64,000 bases of DNA from Ectocarpus siliculosus (taxonomy: Eukaryota; Sar; Phaeophyceae; Ectocarpales; Ectocarpaceae). The translations under genes were made by a program, and so were the position numbers. The notes under the pieces were generated by a model. The model was not told the origin of the DNA, did not search any database, and saw only the letters and a list, made by a program, of their open reading frames with translations. Positions 1-12,455 of this stretch are shown piece by piece. The stretch is taken from positions 1,260,674 through 1,324,673 of the forward strand of contig FN649750.1 of assembly GCA_000310025.1 (NCBI GenBank). Direction: 5' to 3'. Positions within the stretch are counted from its first letter, which is position 1. Each line of letters starts with the position of its first letter.

Positions 1-723
1 TGGGCCCCGGCCAGCCGCGCGGGGGGTGGAAAATTCGTCCAGAGGAAGACCCGGGGGGAACAGTTTGGACGCCCGCTTTTTCCTCACATGGAAAACTTTC
101 TTCGGGGCAGCGGGTTGGGGCCCCTTTCCCCGGGGTAATAGTTGGTTTCCCATCAGTGGGGGGGGGGGGGGGGGGGTCTTGATATTGCGGGTTTCCTGGC
201 CTCTTTCGCAGCAGCTCAGATGTGACACTGAGGCAACGAGAGTGAGAACACGGTGAAAACCCACCAATGTACACATCAAATAGTCCGGCTTCTCTCGCCT
301 CCACGCCTGAAACGCGGTAGTGTGAGAGAGGTGGTCGTGAGGTCGGGAGGGGGGCAAACAAAATAAGCAGGCTGCTGCTACTTCTACCGCCCTCCAGCTG
401 ACCACTCAAGGCAGGGTCGTGAACATAGGTACCACCCACAGGCCCGCGGCAAAAGCAACGGCGTGTCCACAAGGCCTTGCGTCCACCTCAACGGAATCCG
501 AAAAAGTACTGCAACCACTGCTAGTGAAGCCCCAGTAAAACCGTAACAAAAATGTAAGTCATTCAAACGCACGTTAGGCAAGTGAAGTGGCTCTTGTTGT
601 TCCGCACCCACGTGCATCGCCGTCTGAGCTCAACGGGGTTGCTTTGCTACACCACTTCGCCCAACCGAGTCCTCCAGGGGCGGGAAAGTGTCAACGAGCC
701 TTTGATGGTGGGCGCTAACTCAC
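1..723. other. Left-edge stretch without a recognisable exon
   Basis: The first 250 bases are G-rich and contain an uninterrupted G run near 160-177, which looks like low-complexity or poorly resolved sequence. From about 640 to 723 the sequence resembles the start of intron 9 of the downstream duplicate (near 20350-20422). To the left of 640 that similarity stops. Exon 10 of the Patched-like gene, expected from the spacing in copy 2 near position 445, is not found in any frame. The stretch is therefore either a longer intron or the point where copy 1 is broken. Confidence 0.5.
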
Positions 724-3700
724 CGAAGCCGCTGTTGACCCCGTAGGCGGCCACACCGGCGGCAATGACGAACACGATCCCGCCGATTGCCAACCAGCTT
801 CGTTGCTTGACATGTCCGCGGCAGCACCGGCCGATCGTCACCGACACGAACGCGATCATCAGGACGTCTGCAACGCGAGGCACGAATGGGAGGGTGGAAA
901 AATGACGCTGTTCAATGCAGCAGTAACCCAGCACCACGGTGGCGGTGGTATCTACACATGTAACGACTGGTCAAAGCAGCCTGAAAGAAACGACGTCTGT
1001 GAAAAAAAACGCATAAAAAATTGTCACACAATCAATGCCGACGGAACATGTGCAGCACGAAACAGCACAAGGTTAAGCTATTCCCCCCGCCCGAGATGTG
1101 ACTTAGAAGTAATTTTGAGGGATGGCGCCTGCAGTGAACCTCGGCTGTTCAAGTCTGAGTCGTTTTCACGAAGCCATTTGTGCGACTGGGCTGTCCTCTT
1201 ACAGGCGATCACGAAGAGATATATTTCGCCCGATACGGACTCAGAAATGGCGTCGTCGGTTGACCGGCTGGTGAGGTAGAACACGCCGAAAACATCGAAA
1301 TCTTCCGATACTGCATCCATAGCGTCCTGACAAGAAACGGAAAAACAATAACACATCGAAGACGGATAGTACGCAGAGACAGACAGAAGAGAACAAACAT
1401 CATTTGACAATAAAACTTGTACCCCTGCACATATTCCATGTACCTTACGGCAGTGAGAAAAGGGGCTTGGAGCCAAGGCGAGATGCGCCTTTCCATTGGG
1501 CCCGGAGCCACTTTCGGGAAATGACGACCGGCAGCGTTGGGGTCATCTCGAAGAGAGCATGCAAGAGGTACAGAAAACGGGCTCACGATACCACATGAAA
1601 AGAGCGTGAAGGTGTATCGATTATGGTGAGAGCCATTTGACGTATACCGTGGGAAATGGGGCCCACAAGAAAGAAGATACCGATTATAAGTGAACATCCA
1701 GTGACGGATGACTTGGGAATCCGGTCATCCTCAACAAGAGTGGGCAACCAATTTCATGATGGGTGCTGCGCATTGACGGAGCGTCTCGATGGCAGAGCTC
1801 TTGCGTGAGTTCTTACCTGAAACGCTTCATTCCAGTCGTAAACAATCTCATTGATACCCGCGTCCTCATCAGAGTCAGAATCGAGCGCGTACGCCTGCGA
1901 ACCGGCAGTCACAAAGCGCGGTGAAGTTGGTTGCAGGAACACGTCAAAATCATGATGGACGCATTGGGACACTACTACTCTCGCCGTTCACGCGAAGTGA
2001 TAAGAGCACAGTACGCGAGAACGAAGAGAGAAAAGCGAAAATACGCCATCCCGGTCGCGTCGACATAAACTAAAGTAGTCAATCAGTCCAAACCGACGCC
2101 GGACCAAACGACATCGCTGATACGCAACACCAGGGGTTTTAGCAGCAGCATTCGATGCCTGTGTGGTCGTCGTCGTCGTCGCTCATTTCTCTCTTGACCA
2201 GCGGAACGTTCCAGTTCCAACAGGATATTGGGGAGTGCCCTTTCCGCTTTATATCCAACCTGATCCAGCACGTGTGTCAGTAGGCGTAATCATCACGACA
2301 GGACGCGGTCGGTTACCTGAATGATAGCCGTTGCTCCGGAGATGTTGCCGTCATCGTCATAGGTGATCCCGTTGCCGAAGAGGGCCTGCTGGTTGACCGC
2401 CGACCCGTCCGGAAAGGTGGTCGCGTTCACGGCCGCAAGGACATCCGCATCGTTTGATACGGAGGCCTTATGAATAGGTTCGGGAAGCACGCAAACAAAT
2501 GCGTGTTGGGTCGGAAGGCGTGGGTGTAGAGCAGCCTGAAAAACCTACGTGTGTGTGCTAAAAGAAGCAACAAGATTGCAGATAGCGGAGGAGCAGATCG
2601 CTTGTAGTGCACTGGTTTGTGGACGTGCAGCGGGAGGACGACGAGGGAGATGGTTGCAACCCACCTTCGAGGCAACCACGTGGCCCCCGCAAGATTGTAC
2701 GGTACGTCGCGAACACTCCGTTTTTCTTGTCTTTCCACTGTTTGAGTTACAAGGTTTAACTTCAAGTAAACACAGGTTGTTCCAAAACAAGGTGCCTGGC
2801 ATGCAAAAGAAAGTGACATAAGTCCCCACGATGCCCGAATAAGACGCGGTTCTGGGATACTTACCTCGTAGGTTGCGAAATCTCCCCAGAAGCGAGTGAT
2901 CCCACGGAACGGCTGTTCGCACGTCACACCGTCCAGTTCTTTTAAGCACACGTCGGCGTAGGTGTTGCCATCAACCTTCAACACACAAAAAACACGAAAC
3001 AAATGAGGAATATGAGGAGAGCACGGCCAGCATGTTTGTTACAATGTGAAAAAGCGCGTGGTGTGCACATGCTACTAGTGTGCGGTGTTGCGACCAATTC
3101 AAAACAACATTCAAGACAGAAAACACCGTTGCATTGACGACGGCAACTACGACAACAACAGCAGCAATGGCACACGATGGCAGTGACATCAACATCAACA
3201 ATTTCCAGGACTGGTTCTACCTTGACGGCCATGACGATCGCATCCAGCTCCCATACCGCATCTACCGATTCCTTAGTCAGCACGCTGCCCGTTTCAGACG
3301 GGCTCTCCACCAGAAAGGAGGCAAACTCACCGCCTGAAAGGCACAACGCATTGCGTTCAAAGATAGTATTGGGCGGGTTAGCGCGCGAGCACAGGCAGGA
3401 CAGTACTAAAGACGATGGGTGAGGCACAAGGCGTAAGCATAGATTCCAAGATGTGGAGCATGTTTCGTGAGAGGGGGTACGTGAATGCTCTCACACAGAA
3501 CAGCACGGAGTCACCGCAAACGTCGGCATCACGGGGTCGAATTGCATCAGAGTTTCCTTGTTGGCTAGGCCAATAACTGGCGGAAGTGGGCGTCACAGTT
3601 GAGTACCGCCAACCACGAGGCGATTGACTAGGAACACAACGGAAAATGAGGCGAGACACAAGAAGCATCATGAGATGGTCGTGGCCTCAATGCGTGAGGT

Positions 3701-6164
3701 CACCGAGGTACTCAAGTAGAGCATTCGGTGATCGTTTCCGGCGTTGGTTTCTTCAAAGAACAGGGAGCGGACAGACAGGTTGCTTGACTCCCATGAAGGT
3801 TTATCTCACCGCCATCGAAGTCCCCAAGGATGATGTCCCGCTGATCGTTGGTCAAGGAATCTGCTGGCACCCAGAGGTCTTCCCCTGTCGTCGTCGTCGT
3901 CGTAGTCATCGTCGTCGTCATCGTTGGCGTAGTCAACGTGATGGACGAGGAGGGCATGCGAGAATGGACAGTCATGTACATCACGAACGTAGGCGATAGG
4001 CACGAAGAAAAAAATGCGGGGAGAAAAAAACAGCAAGCACAGCAAACGCAGCAGTGCTTTCATGTCGGGTCGTGAAGGGCACTGCTTATCCCAAGAGGTT
4101 TATTCTGTATGGGGTCTGCTTGGTACTCATTGCCGAGTACAAGGGCCTTCTTCACGGCACTTTTGCCGCTGCCAGAAAAGCCGCTTCCGGCATCCATTCC
4201 GGTGCAAAAGCCTTCCAACGGCGCGATCGGTGTTGTGCATGTATTTTCCTTGTTCTTTTTCGCACCCCGGTGCCATCTGTCCGACCGGTGCGATATGCAA
4301 TGAAATACACGCAGCGGGCCTACAGGTGCCCTCCCCCCGACCGGGACCATCTCCCCGGTTGGTGCCATCTCTCCGCCGCGCAACATTTGTTACCGGTGTA
4401 TCTACAAGAAGACGTGTGCGGCTTGGTGCGGTCTAGGTATTGTTGTTGCTGGCTGGGAGAACCTGCAACGGCAGCGCAGGCTGGTACGTAGCAGCTTTCC
4501 ATGCAGCGGGTGGTCATGGGTTTGAATGCGAGTTTGGCGATGCCTGTAGCAAGGACAAAAACGATGTGGATTCCATCTGGGGCACTGGTACGTAAGGCAT
4601 CAGGCTGTATCCAGCTCTCGTTTCGGTCTTCTTCTACGAAAACCAGTACGTACGCAGCAGATTATAAATCGTTGCGAAGGTGGGGTAGGGTGCGTTTTGT
4701 CTGTGTCGTGCGCTTGATATTGAGTGTGTGTACGGTTGACAGCCCCCATACCAAACGCATGAAAATAATTGATATCCCGCGTGAACCCGGACCGTACGTA
4801 CATACACATGGGAGTGGCGCTCCGCTGACACCGTCCCCGCATTACAAGGTACGCACATGTACACACCGGGCCCGGAGATAAGAAAAGTCAAATCTGGTCG
4901 AGGTTCAGTTTCTTATTTTTTCGTCGCAACCTCCTCCTGTCGGGCACAAGGCTGCTACATACCATAGAGTTTGGGGCTCATCCCTGAGGTGTATTTCTTG
5001 CCCCTTTTTTTTATATTCTTCAAAATTCGAGCCTACTGGTAGTTCTTAATTTACGGCAGACCCTTTCTGGTGCCGCTTTTCCCGCAGCTCAAAAGAGCTC
5101 AATCTTGGATTTTGGTGTCGGCGAGGTGCGTGCGCGATCTCACCGACCCGGTCATCAATGCCGTTCTTGGTTTTCTTTGCGTACCCCCCGGTGCGACCTC
5201 CAGCAACTCCCCGATCGGTGCGATCTCTCCGCCTTGTACGGAAAACTTCGTGTGCATCTGTCAGCAGAAACCTACAATGCACTGCTTGTAACTCTCACCC
5301 TGCACGAAGGACGCGGACGGCTACACCCTCGACAGGGCGGGGGGGGCGAAGCCTCCGGCGTCCGGACCTGTGGTCTACACGTCTACACCCAACATTCCAA
5401 ATGTTACCCCGCCGCCAGTTAGGCCGTCTTCATCAGCTGGTCTTGGAGGATACTTTCTTCTACAGGATGCACGGCTGCACCCAGGGTATCATCGTGATTT
5501 TTCTCGCTCCCCGCTCCTCACCATCGGCCTCGACCCTGAAGTTGGCGAACCCGAAGCAGCATGCGATCACAAAGACAAGGCTGATGAGAAGGGTCCGCTT
5601 GGGGTGCGTGGCCACCCAGTAGCCCAGGCGGTAGAATAAGGTGTCGGCCACTTTGTTGATCCTGCCGTGGAATATCGACCATGCGGAAACTTTCGAACCG
5701 TCTGCAGCATTTTGTTGTGCAAGGGGGGGGAGGTGGGGCAACGTGGCGAAGAGGGACGCAGTACCGAGTCGTGTCTGAGGGAGCTGGACAATCTCGAGAC
5801 AGCGGTCGCATGAGTATCTACGCAGCACCCCCACTCGAGCACTGCGGCATGTGTTCGAACTGTAAAAAATAATATTTGGCAGGGCTACATTTTCGCCGCC
5901 GTTCTGATGTTTCCCGTCCAGAGTCGGTCGATTGTATAGACTGCGCACGTGTTGCTCATCACCATCACCTACGAACATTGGAGACCCCCCTCTGATCACC
6001 TGGTCCGACCCAAAGCAAGCGTGCACTGCAGCATAGCTGCTACCATATCAAACAACATGATAGATATATGTAGTACATCGCGAACGTTTTTGCTCCCTTT
6101 CGTGCCTACCTGCGTTGCCAGCCCGGGCAACTCCGGCGGTTGCACTGGGGCCGTCGGGGGGCAT
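724..6164 (-). CDS. Patched-domain RND-family membrane protein, copy 1 (5' part, nine exons)
   Basis: N-terminal 343 residues of a Patched/NPC1-type permease. Exons 5'->3': 6110-6164, 5522-5701, 3810-3884, 3221-3333, 2865-2975, 2317-2466, 1817-1894, 1203-1326, 724-867. All have GT..AG ends, and the phases join without a stop. The start ATG (6164) gives MPPDGPSATA, matching the start of copy 2. Exon 2 holds TM1 (around LLISLVFVIACCFGFANF). Exon 3 has the family-typical LWVPADS. Exons 4-7 form the first extracellular/luminal loop with cysteines in DVC and VTC. Exons 8-9 carry TM2-TM3 up to NSGF. The sterol-sensing TM4 motif (GIGVDD in copy 2) would be in exon 10, which is not seen before the window edge. 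Exon sizes match copy 2 exactly except exon 1 (one codon shorter) and exon 4 (two codons longer). It may continue left of the window or be a truncated duplicate. Its substrate is unknown; Patched proteins also occur where there is no Hedgehog signalling. Confidence 0.86.
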
Positions 6165-6640
6165 CTCGAAAGCTCGGTACCACACACGTTTCGTTTTCCT
6201 CGTCGCACACCTTCTCTTCTTGAACGTGGGTGAAGGTTGCAGAGAGAGGTGCTCACCCGCTTGCAATTTGAGCGGAGAAAGAACACGCACGCGTGCTTTG
6301 TGTGGGCTGCGAACCTGAAGATATACATTTTCATCGAACGAAAAGCTGCGGGCCAAACATTTCATTATTCCTTAAGAAACATGCTCATGGAAGAGAACAT
6401 TAATTTTTCTCAGATCTCCCGGATCTCCCAGATCGGGGAGTTGCATACCGGGAAGATCGTCACCCATGGTTACCGGGTCTGTTACCGGGCGTGTTGGCGT
6501 GTTGGGATTCGAGAGCAGGGGATGCGGGGGAAAAGGAATTACAGCACCACGTTGCCAAAGCGTTTGTATGCTCTCGCTGGGCGCGAGGCGAGCCAATGCG
6601 TACTACAAGTACTGTGTGATGATATCCGAGGAGTCACGGG

Positions 6641-7404
6641 GTGCCATTTGTAGGAATGATACGATTTTGGGGTGGAAGGCAGCAGCAACAACATCAAACA
6701 GCTCACCACGAGGCTCGCGCGCACGGCGCGCCGGGTCCTGCGGCAGCCGTACAAGCCAACGCGACGACGGGCATCGACCAACAGACCCGTGCCGCCGTCA
6801 AAAGACCCGCGCCGAACACCCCGCAGAACAACGCCCAGCAGCAGCGTAGCCACGGGCGCAGCAAGGCCACAACGCCAACAGGTTAATTCCGCCGCCTCTG
6901 CGGATCTACGGAGCAACTGCCGCCGCCGTCGCCGCTGCCGCCGCCGCCCATTGCAGCAGTATCAGCAGGAGCAACAACAACAACAAACATGGGTAGCAAC
7001 CTGAACAACAAGTTAAGCGGGGCAGTCGCCAAGCAAACGAGTTCCGGACAATCCAGGAGAGACCAGAAACCCGCACAACAAGCCAGTCGGTCGTGCTCCC
7101 CATGCCGCCCGTGCCGCCCATACCACTGCCCCAGCAGCACCTGCAGCACCCCAGCCCCTCGCGCCGCTCCCCAGGTTTCACCAACAGTTGCTGTCGAGGA
7201 TTCTGGGGGCATTGCCCATTTACAACTAACTCTCGTCGGCTGAAAAAGGCCCAGAAGAAGCTGGAGGGCCGCTCGTGGGAAAAATTGGGCCAGGTGATCA
7301 AATATCCTTTTTTTCTTTCATTTACCAAAATGAACCAAGGGTCTGTGCGAAAAACTTTCAAGACACATAGATACTGTAGGCCTACTAATCGAAAATCGGG
7401 GTAA
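6641..7404 (+). CDS. Possible Q- and basic-residue-rich coding stretch, frame unclear
   Basis: Three overlapping plus-strand reading frames stay open here. Their content is low complexity: QQQQ runs, NTPQNNAQQQ, RRRRRCRRRP, then PMPPVPPIPLPQQHLQHP. The last part, KKAQKKLEGRSWEKLGQ, ends directly before a possible splice donor (CAG|GTGATC near 7294). No single frame spans the region and no family is recognised. It could be exons of a small intron-containing gene, a decayed gene, or compositionally biased spacer between the two Patched-like copies. Confidence 0.2.
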
Positions 7405-7473
7405 TTTGTTTTGGGGGGGGGGCATATACCCATGTATCCCCGGGTTTTCCTCTGAGGCGTCGGCGCTTTGGCG

Positions 7474-7506
7474 TTAGGGTAGGGTTAGGGGTAGGGGTAG
7501 GGTTAG
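7474..7506 (+). repeat. Short telomere-like TTAGGG/TAGGG tract
   Basis: Degenerate units TTAGGG, TAGGG and TTAGGGG run in tandem for about 33 bases. The same sequence type occurs in the core of the two MITE copies at 8.7 kb and 62.8 kb. It is probably an interstitial telomere-like repeat and is too short to suggest a chromosome end. Confidence 0.55.
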
Positions 7507-8434
7507 ATTGATCAAGTCAGACGTAACCCTACAAGATCAAGGCTACGAGTAGATTTGCGAGACTATGTTCCCTGTTGTGCCGTGCTAGAAGCGGCAAAGG
7601 CAAGTTTGCAAGGCAGGTGGTGTTGTCGGATAGTTAGCTGAGCTGCTTCGCTCATTTCGAGCTCTGGCCGAATGTACTGCACTTTTGTAGGAATGGGCCG
7701 CCACCGTACGTGTGTTCCTATTGCACGGCTGGGCGTGGGCCGGCTTCTGACGACAGATGCGGAAGGAGTAACGAGAGCGAGGCATGTTTGCAATCCATCT
7801 AAACCTCATGGTAACTTTTCGACGATTCTTGGAAAATTTTCGAATTTCCCCCCCGTCTGGGGGGGGGGAGAGGTAGGCCTATGTGTCCGGATTTTGTTCC
7901 TTCTGCCAGGCGCTATGTTTCCCCCAGTAGGTCATGAACGGGTGGCCACTTTGATATATCATCCGGATGATGGCTCAACCGCACCAAAGTCTGCATCCGC
8001 TCCTCACCTTCGTTCTCCATAGCGCTGCTCGACGTGCATTTCTTCACTAACCTTCGGATGCGTCCTGGAAGTCTTCGTCAAGGAGGGCATGGCGACAGCC
8101 TCGCCGGCAGCACAAGACAAAGTTGGCCTGTTCTTCGGGGAATTCTTCCGAATCTCTGTGAATCTCTGTGGGTACTCTTCTACATAGGCACTTCGCAGAG
8201 TTCAAAGGCCGTGAGGCCGACGTCTTCGCCGGGTTAAAAGCAAGATGCCAACCTCGACTGGGCTGATTTAGTCCGCAGCCTTACCACCGAAGCTAGGGCA
8301 ATTCGGCAATGTTTCCGGCAATGTTTCACTCTCGCTCCGCCCCCTCGCAACACGGTAGGAGCATTCCAGATCCCACAGTTCATAAGGAAGTTGTTCTTAA
8401 CTGCGGAGGGCACTGCCAGCTCGATGGTGGGTCT
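7507..8434. other. Spacer without a supported gene
   Basis: Only short open frames with no coding character or splice context are visible. A poly-C/poly-G pair near 7849-7870 (CCCCCCC, GTCTG, GGGGGGGGG) could form a small hairpin. Confidence 0.4.
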
Positions 8435-8883
8435 ACTTCAGGAAATCTCTCACACTACTGACAGTTAAGTTAAACCGCCCATGAGACACCCATGGGTGAC
8501 CCATGGGTCACCCGTGGGCCCCCATGGGCACTTCATGGGCCGCCCATGGGCTGCCCATGGGTGACCCATGGGCCCATGGGCGGTCCATGGGCGACCCATG
8601 AAGTGCCCACCATGGGCACTTCAACCTAGAACTTCGCCACCAGCGCCAACCTAGCACGTATCGTGAGGGCTTGGGGTTAGGGTTACGATTAGCATAAGGG
8701 TTATTAGCCGCTTTAGTGCCTGTCCCAAGGCAGATAATCTGTTGTTTAGGAGTACACTGGTTCGGTTGAAGGGCTCTCATTGGCCGCCCATGGGCTACCC
8801 ACGGGCTGCCCACGGGCTGCCCACGGGCTATGCCCATGAGTCGTTCGGGAAAACTGTAGGAAGTGTGGGAGACCCACTTCAGG
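8435..8883. mobile_element. Non-autonomous TIR element (MITE), copy A, with CCCATGGG arrays
   Basis: The element (8443-8875) is flanked by an 8-bp direct repeat ACTTCAGG at 8435-8442 and 8876-8883. Its ends are imperfect inverted repeats: TCTCTCACAC plus ACAGTT on the left, AACTGTAGG plus GTGTGGGAGA on the right. Inside are two arms packed with GCCCATGGGC-like palindromes around a core containing GGTTAGGGTTA and an AT-rich stretch. A copy with the same order of parts lies at 62594-63097. An 8-bp target duplication is typical of hAT-type transposition; that assignment is inference. There is no transposase ORF. Confidence 0.8.
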
Positions 8884-8998
8884 GGCGCCTACAGTAGTAG
8901 CTCGACAGCAGCAGCAGAAAATCGGCTGTCGCCGGCAACAAGCCCAACGTCACGACACACGGGAAAACCGCTCTTACACCCGCCGCCCGACCGCACCC

Positions 8999-9370
8999 GT
9001 GCCCCCTCAGTCGCCCACGATCGCTCAGTCTATCACCACCAGTAACACTCCGGTCAACAAGTGCGTCTTCTCGTGGTCGGGCACGACATGCATACGGCCC
9101 CGGTGTGAGAAGGCACATACCCAGCGGCACCCCTCTAACCTCTGCCCGTCTTTGCCCCGCCGCCTGCTCGTGCGCCCCCTGCCTTAGTCGCGAGGTACAG
9201 CAACGGATGCGGCGGAGGATGAGCAGGAGGAGAAGGGAGTGCTGGAAGACGTCGCAGAGGAACCAACCCTTGCCGGTGCGCAACCCACTTGGGTTAAGTG
9301 GGACCGACAAGAGAGGGTAGCGAGCTTGGAGGAGGAGCGATCGCCTTTGCAGGTAGGAGAAGGACGGTAG
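8999..9370 (+). pseudogene. Decayed ORF with Cys/His cluster, interrupted by TAG
   Basis: One plus-strand frame reads through a Cys/His-rich segment (CVFSWSGTTC, then RPRCEKAH) and meets a TAG at 9185-9187. It then continues in the same frame with about 60 acidic, coding-like residues (AAEDEQEEKGVLEDVAEE, then TWVKWDRQERVASLEEE) to a stop at 9370. A possible splice donor (CAG|GTAGGA) lies near 9353. The segment resembles a zinc-finger or retroelement-gag fragment in composition only; no family is recognised. It starts about 115 bp beyond MITE copy A. A relic of a host or element gene is the simplest reading. Confidence 0.3.
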
Positions 9371-9499
9371 CGAGTGCTGGAGTTCCCCTTCCCGGGCCGA
9401 TGGCACCCGCAGTGTTTTTCCCGTGGGAGCGAGAGTTCCGAATTCCCATCCCGTACTTTGCTTGACTACCTTGACTTAACGTTCTGATTCGTTTTCGCC

Positions 9500-10330
9500 A
9501 TGCATTGTGGCAGACACCATGCGTGCCTACAACTTAAAATCAGACGTCCCGGGGGCAGACACCCCGGGCGCCAACAATTGGTCATACGACACGCAAGCGG
9601 CGGACACCGCGAGCGTGTCCTGTACGGAAGAAATACTTGTGGTCACCAAAAGTGTACACAACGACACATACAGGGCGGACACCCCGCGTGCGGTTTTATT
9701 TAGACACCAACAACGACAACGACTTGGCGGACACCAATACCGTCAACAATGACGTCCCAGGAGCAGACACCCCGGGCACTAACGCTTGGTCAACGACACG
9801 CAAGCGGCGGAGAATGCGAGGGTGACAAGGAATACTTCATGGCGGACACCCAACGTGAAAACGTCATCCACGGACGGCGGTAACTGTTCGTGTGAGAAGA
9901 ACTGTATCGCGAAAATCCTACTGGTGAACACCAAGAGTGCGATGAAATGCTGCATTGACTCAAACAAACGAACGCGGCGGACACCACGTGCGACGGAAAA
10001 TCAAAAACAGACGCCACGGGGGCGGACACCCCTGACGCTCACAGTTGTCACACGGCACGCGAGCGGCGGACACCGCAAGCGTGTCCGCCGCTTGAAAGAT
10101 TACTGGGGGTTACCAATAGCGTGCGCAAGGAGACAGACAGGGCGGATGACCTGCGTGTGATTTTAACTTGGCACTCACCCACGAATGGCAACACCCATTT
10201 GCCGACAAAACACAAATAGACTACACGAGATTGGCGGAAACACCTTGAAAGATTATTCCTCAGGGTGGATACCCCTAGAGAAACACCCTTGGCGAGTGCG
10301 ACAACAGTGGCGGACACCGCTAGTGCCAAC
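9500..10330 (+). repeat. Decayed higher-order minisatellite built on GGCGGACACC
   Basis: About fourteen occurrences of GGCGGACACC or near variants (for example near 9550, 9596, 9676, 9726, 9761, 9840, 9976, 10021, 10066, 10308) are spread over 830 bp. Longer blocks repeat too. The block at 9541-9615 recurs at 9747-9820, about 205 bp later. The block around 9640-9710 has a diverged partner around 10100-10175. GGCGGACAC and GTGTCCGCC around 10064-10090 form a perfect 9-bp stem. Short reading frames through it are by-products of the repeat. Confidence 0.7.
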
Positions 10331-10827
10331 GATATTACGTGCGTTCGACGAATAGAGAGTGCCAGTGAAAAATCAGTTCTTACGGCATGCACTCTTTCGT
10401 GAATGTTGCCAATCGCCCGCCCGCAGTGTGCTCCGAGTGTTCGTGGCTCCATGCTAAACCAGCCTGCCCCGGATCTTCAGCGAAAGACCCCTCCAAAATT
10501 GGCGAGACTTGGACGTGTGCCTTTCCCACCAAAACCAACCCACCCTGGTGAGGGTGAAACTTGGGTTGCAAATGCCGTACGCTGAACAGGGACAACAAAC
10601 AGCAGTGGTTGCTCACGACTGCACCCGCAGCGTGACACAGAATATCGTTCCCACGAGGGGATGGATCCGTAGACTGTGCTTGAGTTTATTCTGCGAAGTG
10701 TATCGAGCTCGAGGAAACCACGAGCGACCTCAATCTCGGAGAGATCCGAGCACCGTCCACGTGAGCAACACGGACGTAAGCAAGAATCCATCCCCTAGAT
10801 GTTGCACGTCAAAGCGACAGTGCGACC

Positions 10828-10927
10828 ACCACATAACTTCCGCCGCAACCACATAACAACCGCCGCAACCACATAACAACCGCCGCAACCACATAACAAC
10901 CGCCGCAACCACCACATAACAACCGCC
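10828..10927 (+). repeat. 20-bp tandem minisatellite, about 5 copies
   Basis: The unit ACATAACAACCGCCGCAACC repeats head to tail about five times. The first copy is slightly diverged (ACATAACTTCCGCCGCAACC) and the last has a 3-bp insertion (ACCACC). Copies are nearly identical, so the array is young. It lies between the two Patched-like genes. Confidence 0.85.
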
Positions 10928-12455
10928 TAAAAGGTTGTACTTACCGGGTTGTGTTGCCTAAGTCAACCTCCGTGCAGCAGCCAGGTTCTAGGTTCATCGA
11001 CGTTGTGCTGCCAAAATGGGATGTTGCCTTGCATGACAGTGGTTAGGTTGCGCAGCGTGAACGTCCCACCAAAACGCTCCCCGACGGGCACGGCAACAGG
11101 GCAACCTGAAAAACGTTGGGTTGGTCACCGACCCCTTCCGAGTCAGAGCCGCTTTTCCGAAGTTTGGGTGTTTAAAAGTTTCGAGGCGATGTCAAAACGT
11201 CTTGCAAATCTTCGATGACTTGGAAATCGTTTGGAAGTAGACAATTTCGAAAATACTCAAAAGCCATATTTTAAATGGCCCTAAGTGCCACGTGCGACGC
11301 GATTAACAGGAGCCACTAGCAGCGTACCACGCAACTCTCATTGCACACCCCTTTGCGCGCGGAAGCGATACCGTCATTCCTCAAAAGACACTGGAACCGC
11401 GCGTGCCTAGCGCGCGCTGCGACAAAAGCTACTTCCTTTGAACATGTTGATTCTCCTCCTCGGAGAGACGTGAAAGGCCACAGACAACAAGCACACGGCA
11501 CGAACGCACGGAAATTTAGAACAATACCTTCAACAACACCACGCCGTCACAAAACCCCGCATCTCCTCCTATCACAAGCAAACCATCATCAAAGAATGTA
11601 GTATATAAAGGGTAAAACGATTGCCCCTTAAAGATGAGTTGCGATAATAACACAGCCCAAAGTCAAGCCAAAAGTAAAAAACAATACTACAGCAAACTCA
11701 CAGCACGGACGGCAGAGGATCTTCACCGCCCTGTACCAGAGGTGCACTCACCAACACTCGATTCGAAACACACATGTGGACGACCATAACAGCAAACCAG
11801 TAGAAACACAAACGACCCACCAAACTCGCTGCCCTACGCGTGGCCAGCGTACATGGTGCTTCTCAAAACGCGGCTAGACTACACCACCACCGTTTGTTGC
11901 GTGGTGGTGGCCGACACGCGAAAGCAAGTGCGGGAGGTTTTCCCAAAAACGAGGGGTTGCATCAGATCACATGTATGCATCCACGCGTTCACCGCACATA
12001 CTCCATCCAACGGCAGGGGAACAACGCAGGCCTCTCGCGCTTCAGGAATGTCGAAACACGTGCCGTGCGGTAGAGCAGCGTTTCCGCGCTTCTTCCGCTT
12101 GTCCCCCCGTTTCAGGTTACAGGGAAAAATACGATTCGCAAAACGAATACCCTCGGCTTCGGCTCGAGCACACGCGGTTAGGGCTTCGTGCCCACGGTAG
12201 CGTGCTCCGGGTGCCGGCGGTTTCAAGCGGACGTCGCTCCATCCACCACCACCGCCGACGCCTCCTGAAGATGTTCAAATTCGGGGACGGGGAAGAATCC
12301 GGTTGTCATCAATCTCATCCCGCGACGGTAGCATGTGAGGGGTTGGGAGCAACGCCAGCACAGCAGCCACGTATCGACGAAAAAAAAGGAGTATCCAACA
12401 GCGGCAGCAAAACCAACATTGTTTGCAAGGCAGCGGCCACAGCCAACAACAAAAA
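10928..12455. other. Spacer downstream of Patched-like copy 2; no gene seen
   Basis: This stretch follows the stop codon of copy 2 on the minus strand and would hold its 3' UTR. AT-rich parts (11580-11700) and short open frames are present. None combines coding composition with splice sites. No poly(A) signal could be singled out with confidence. Confidence 0.4.

Noticed and set aside
4260-5260. GGTGCCATCT and CGGTGCGATCTCTCCGCC phrases in copy 1 intron 2, resembling the TA-type MITE end
   Set aside because: No inverted partner, no CTTACGG terminus and no shared interior; the match is limited to a short phrase.
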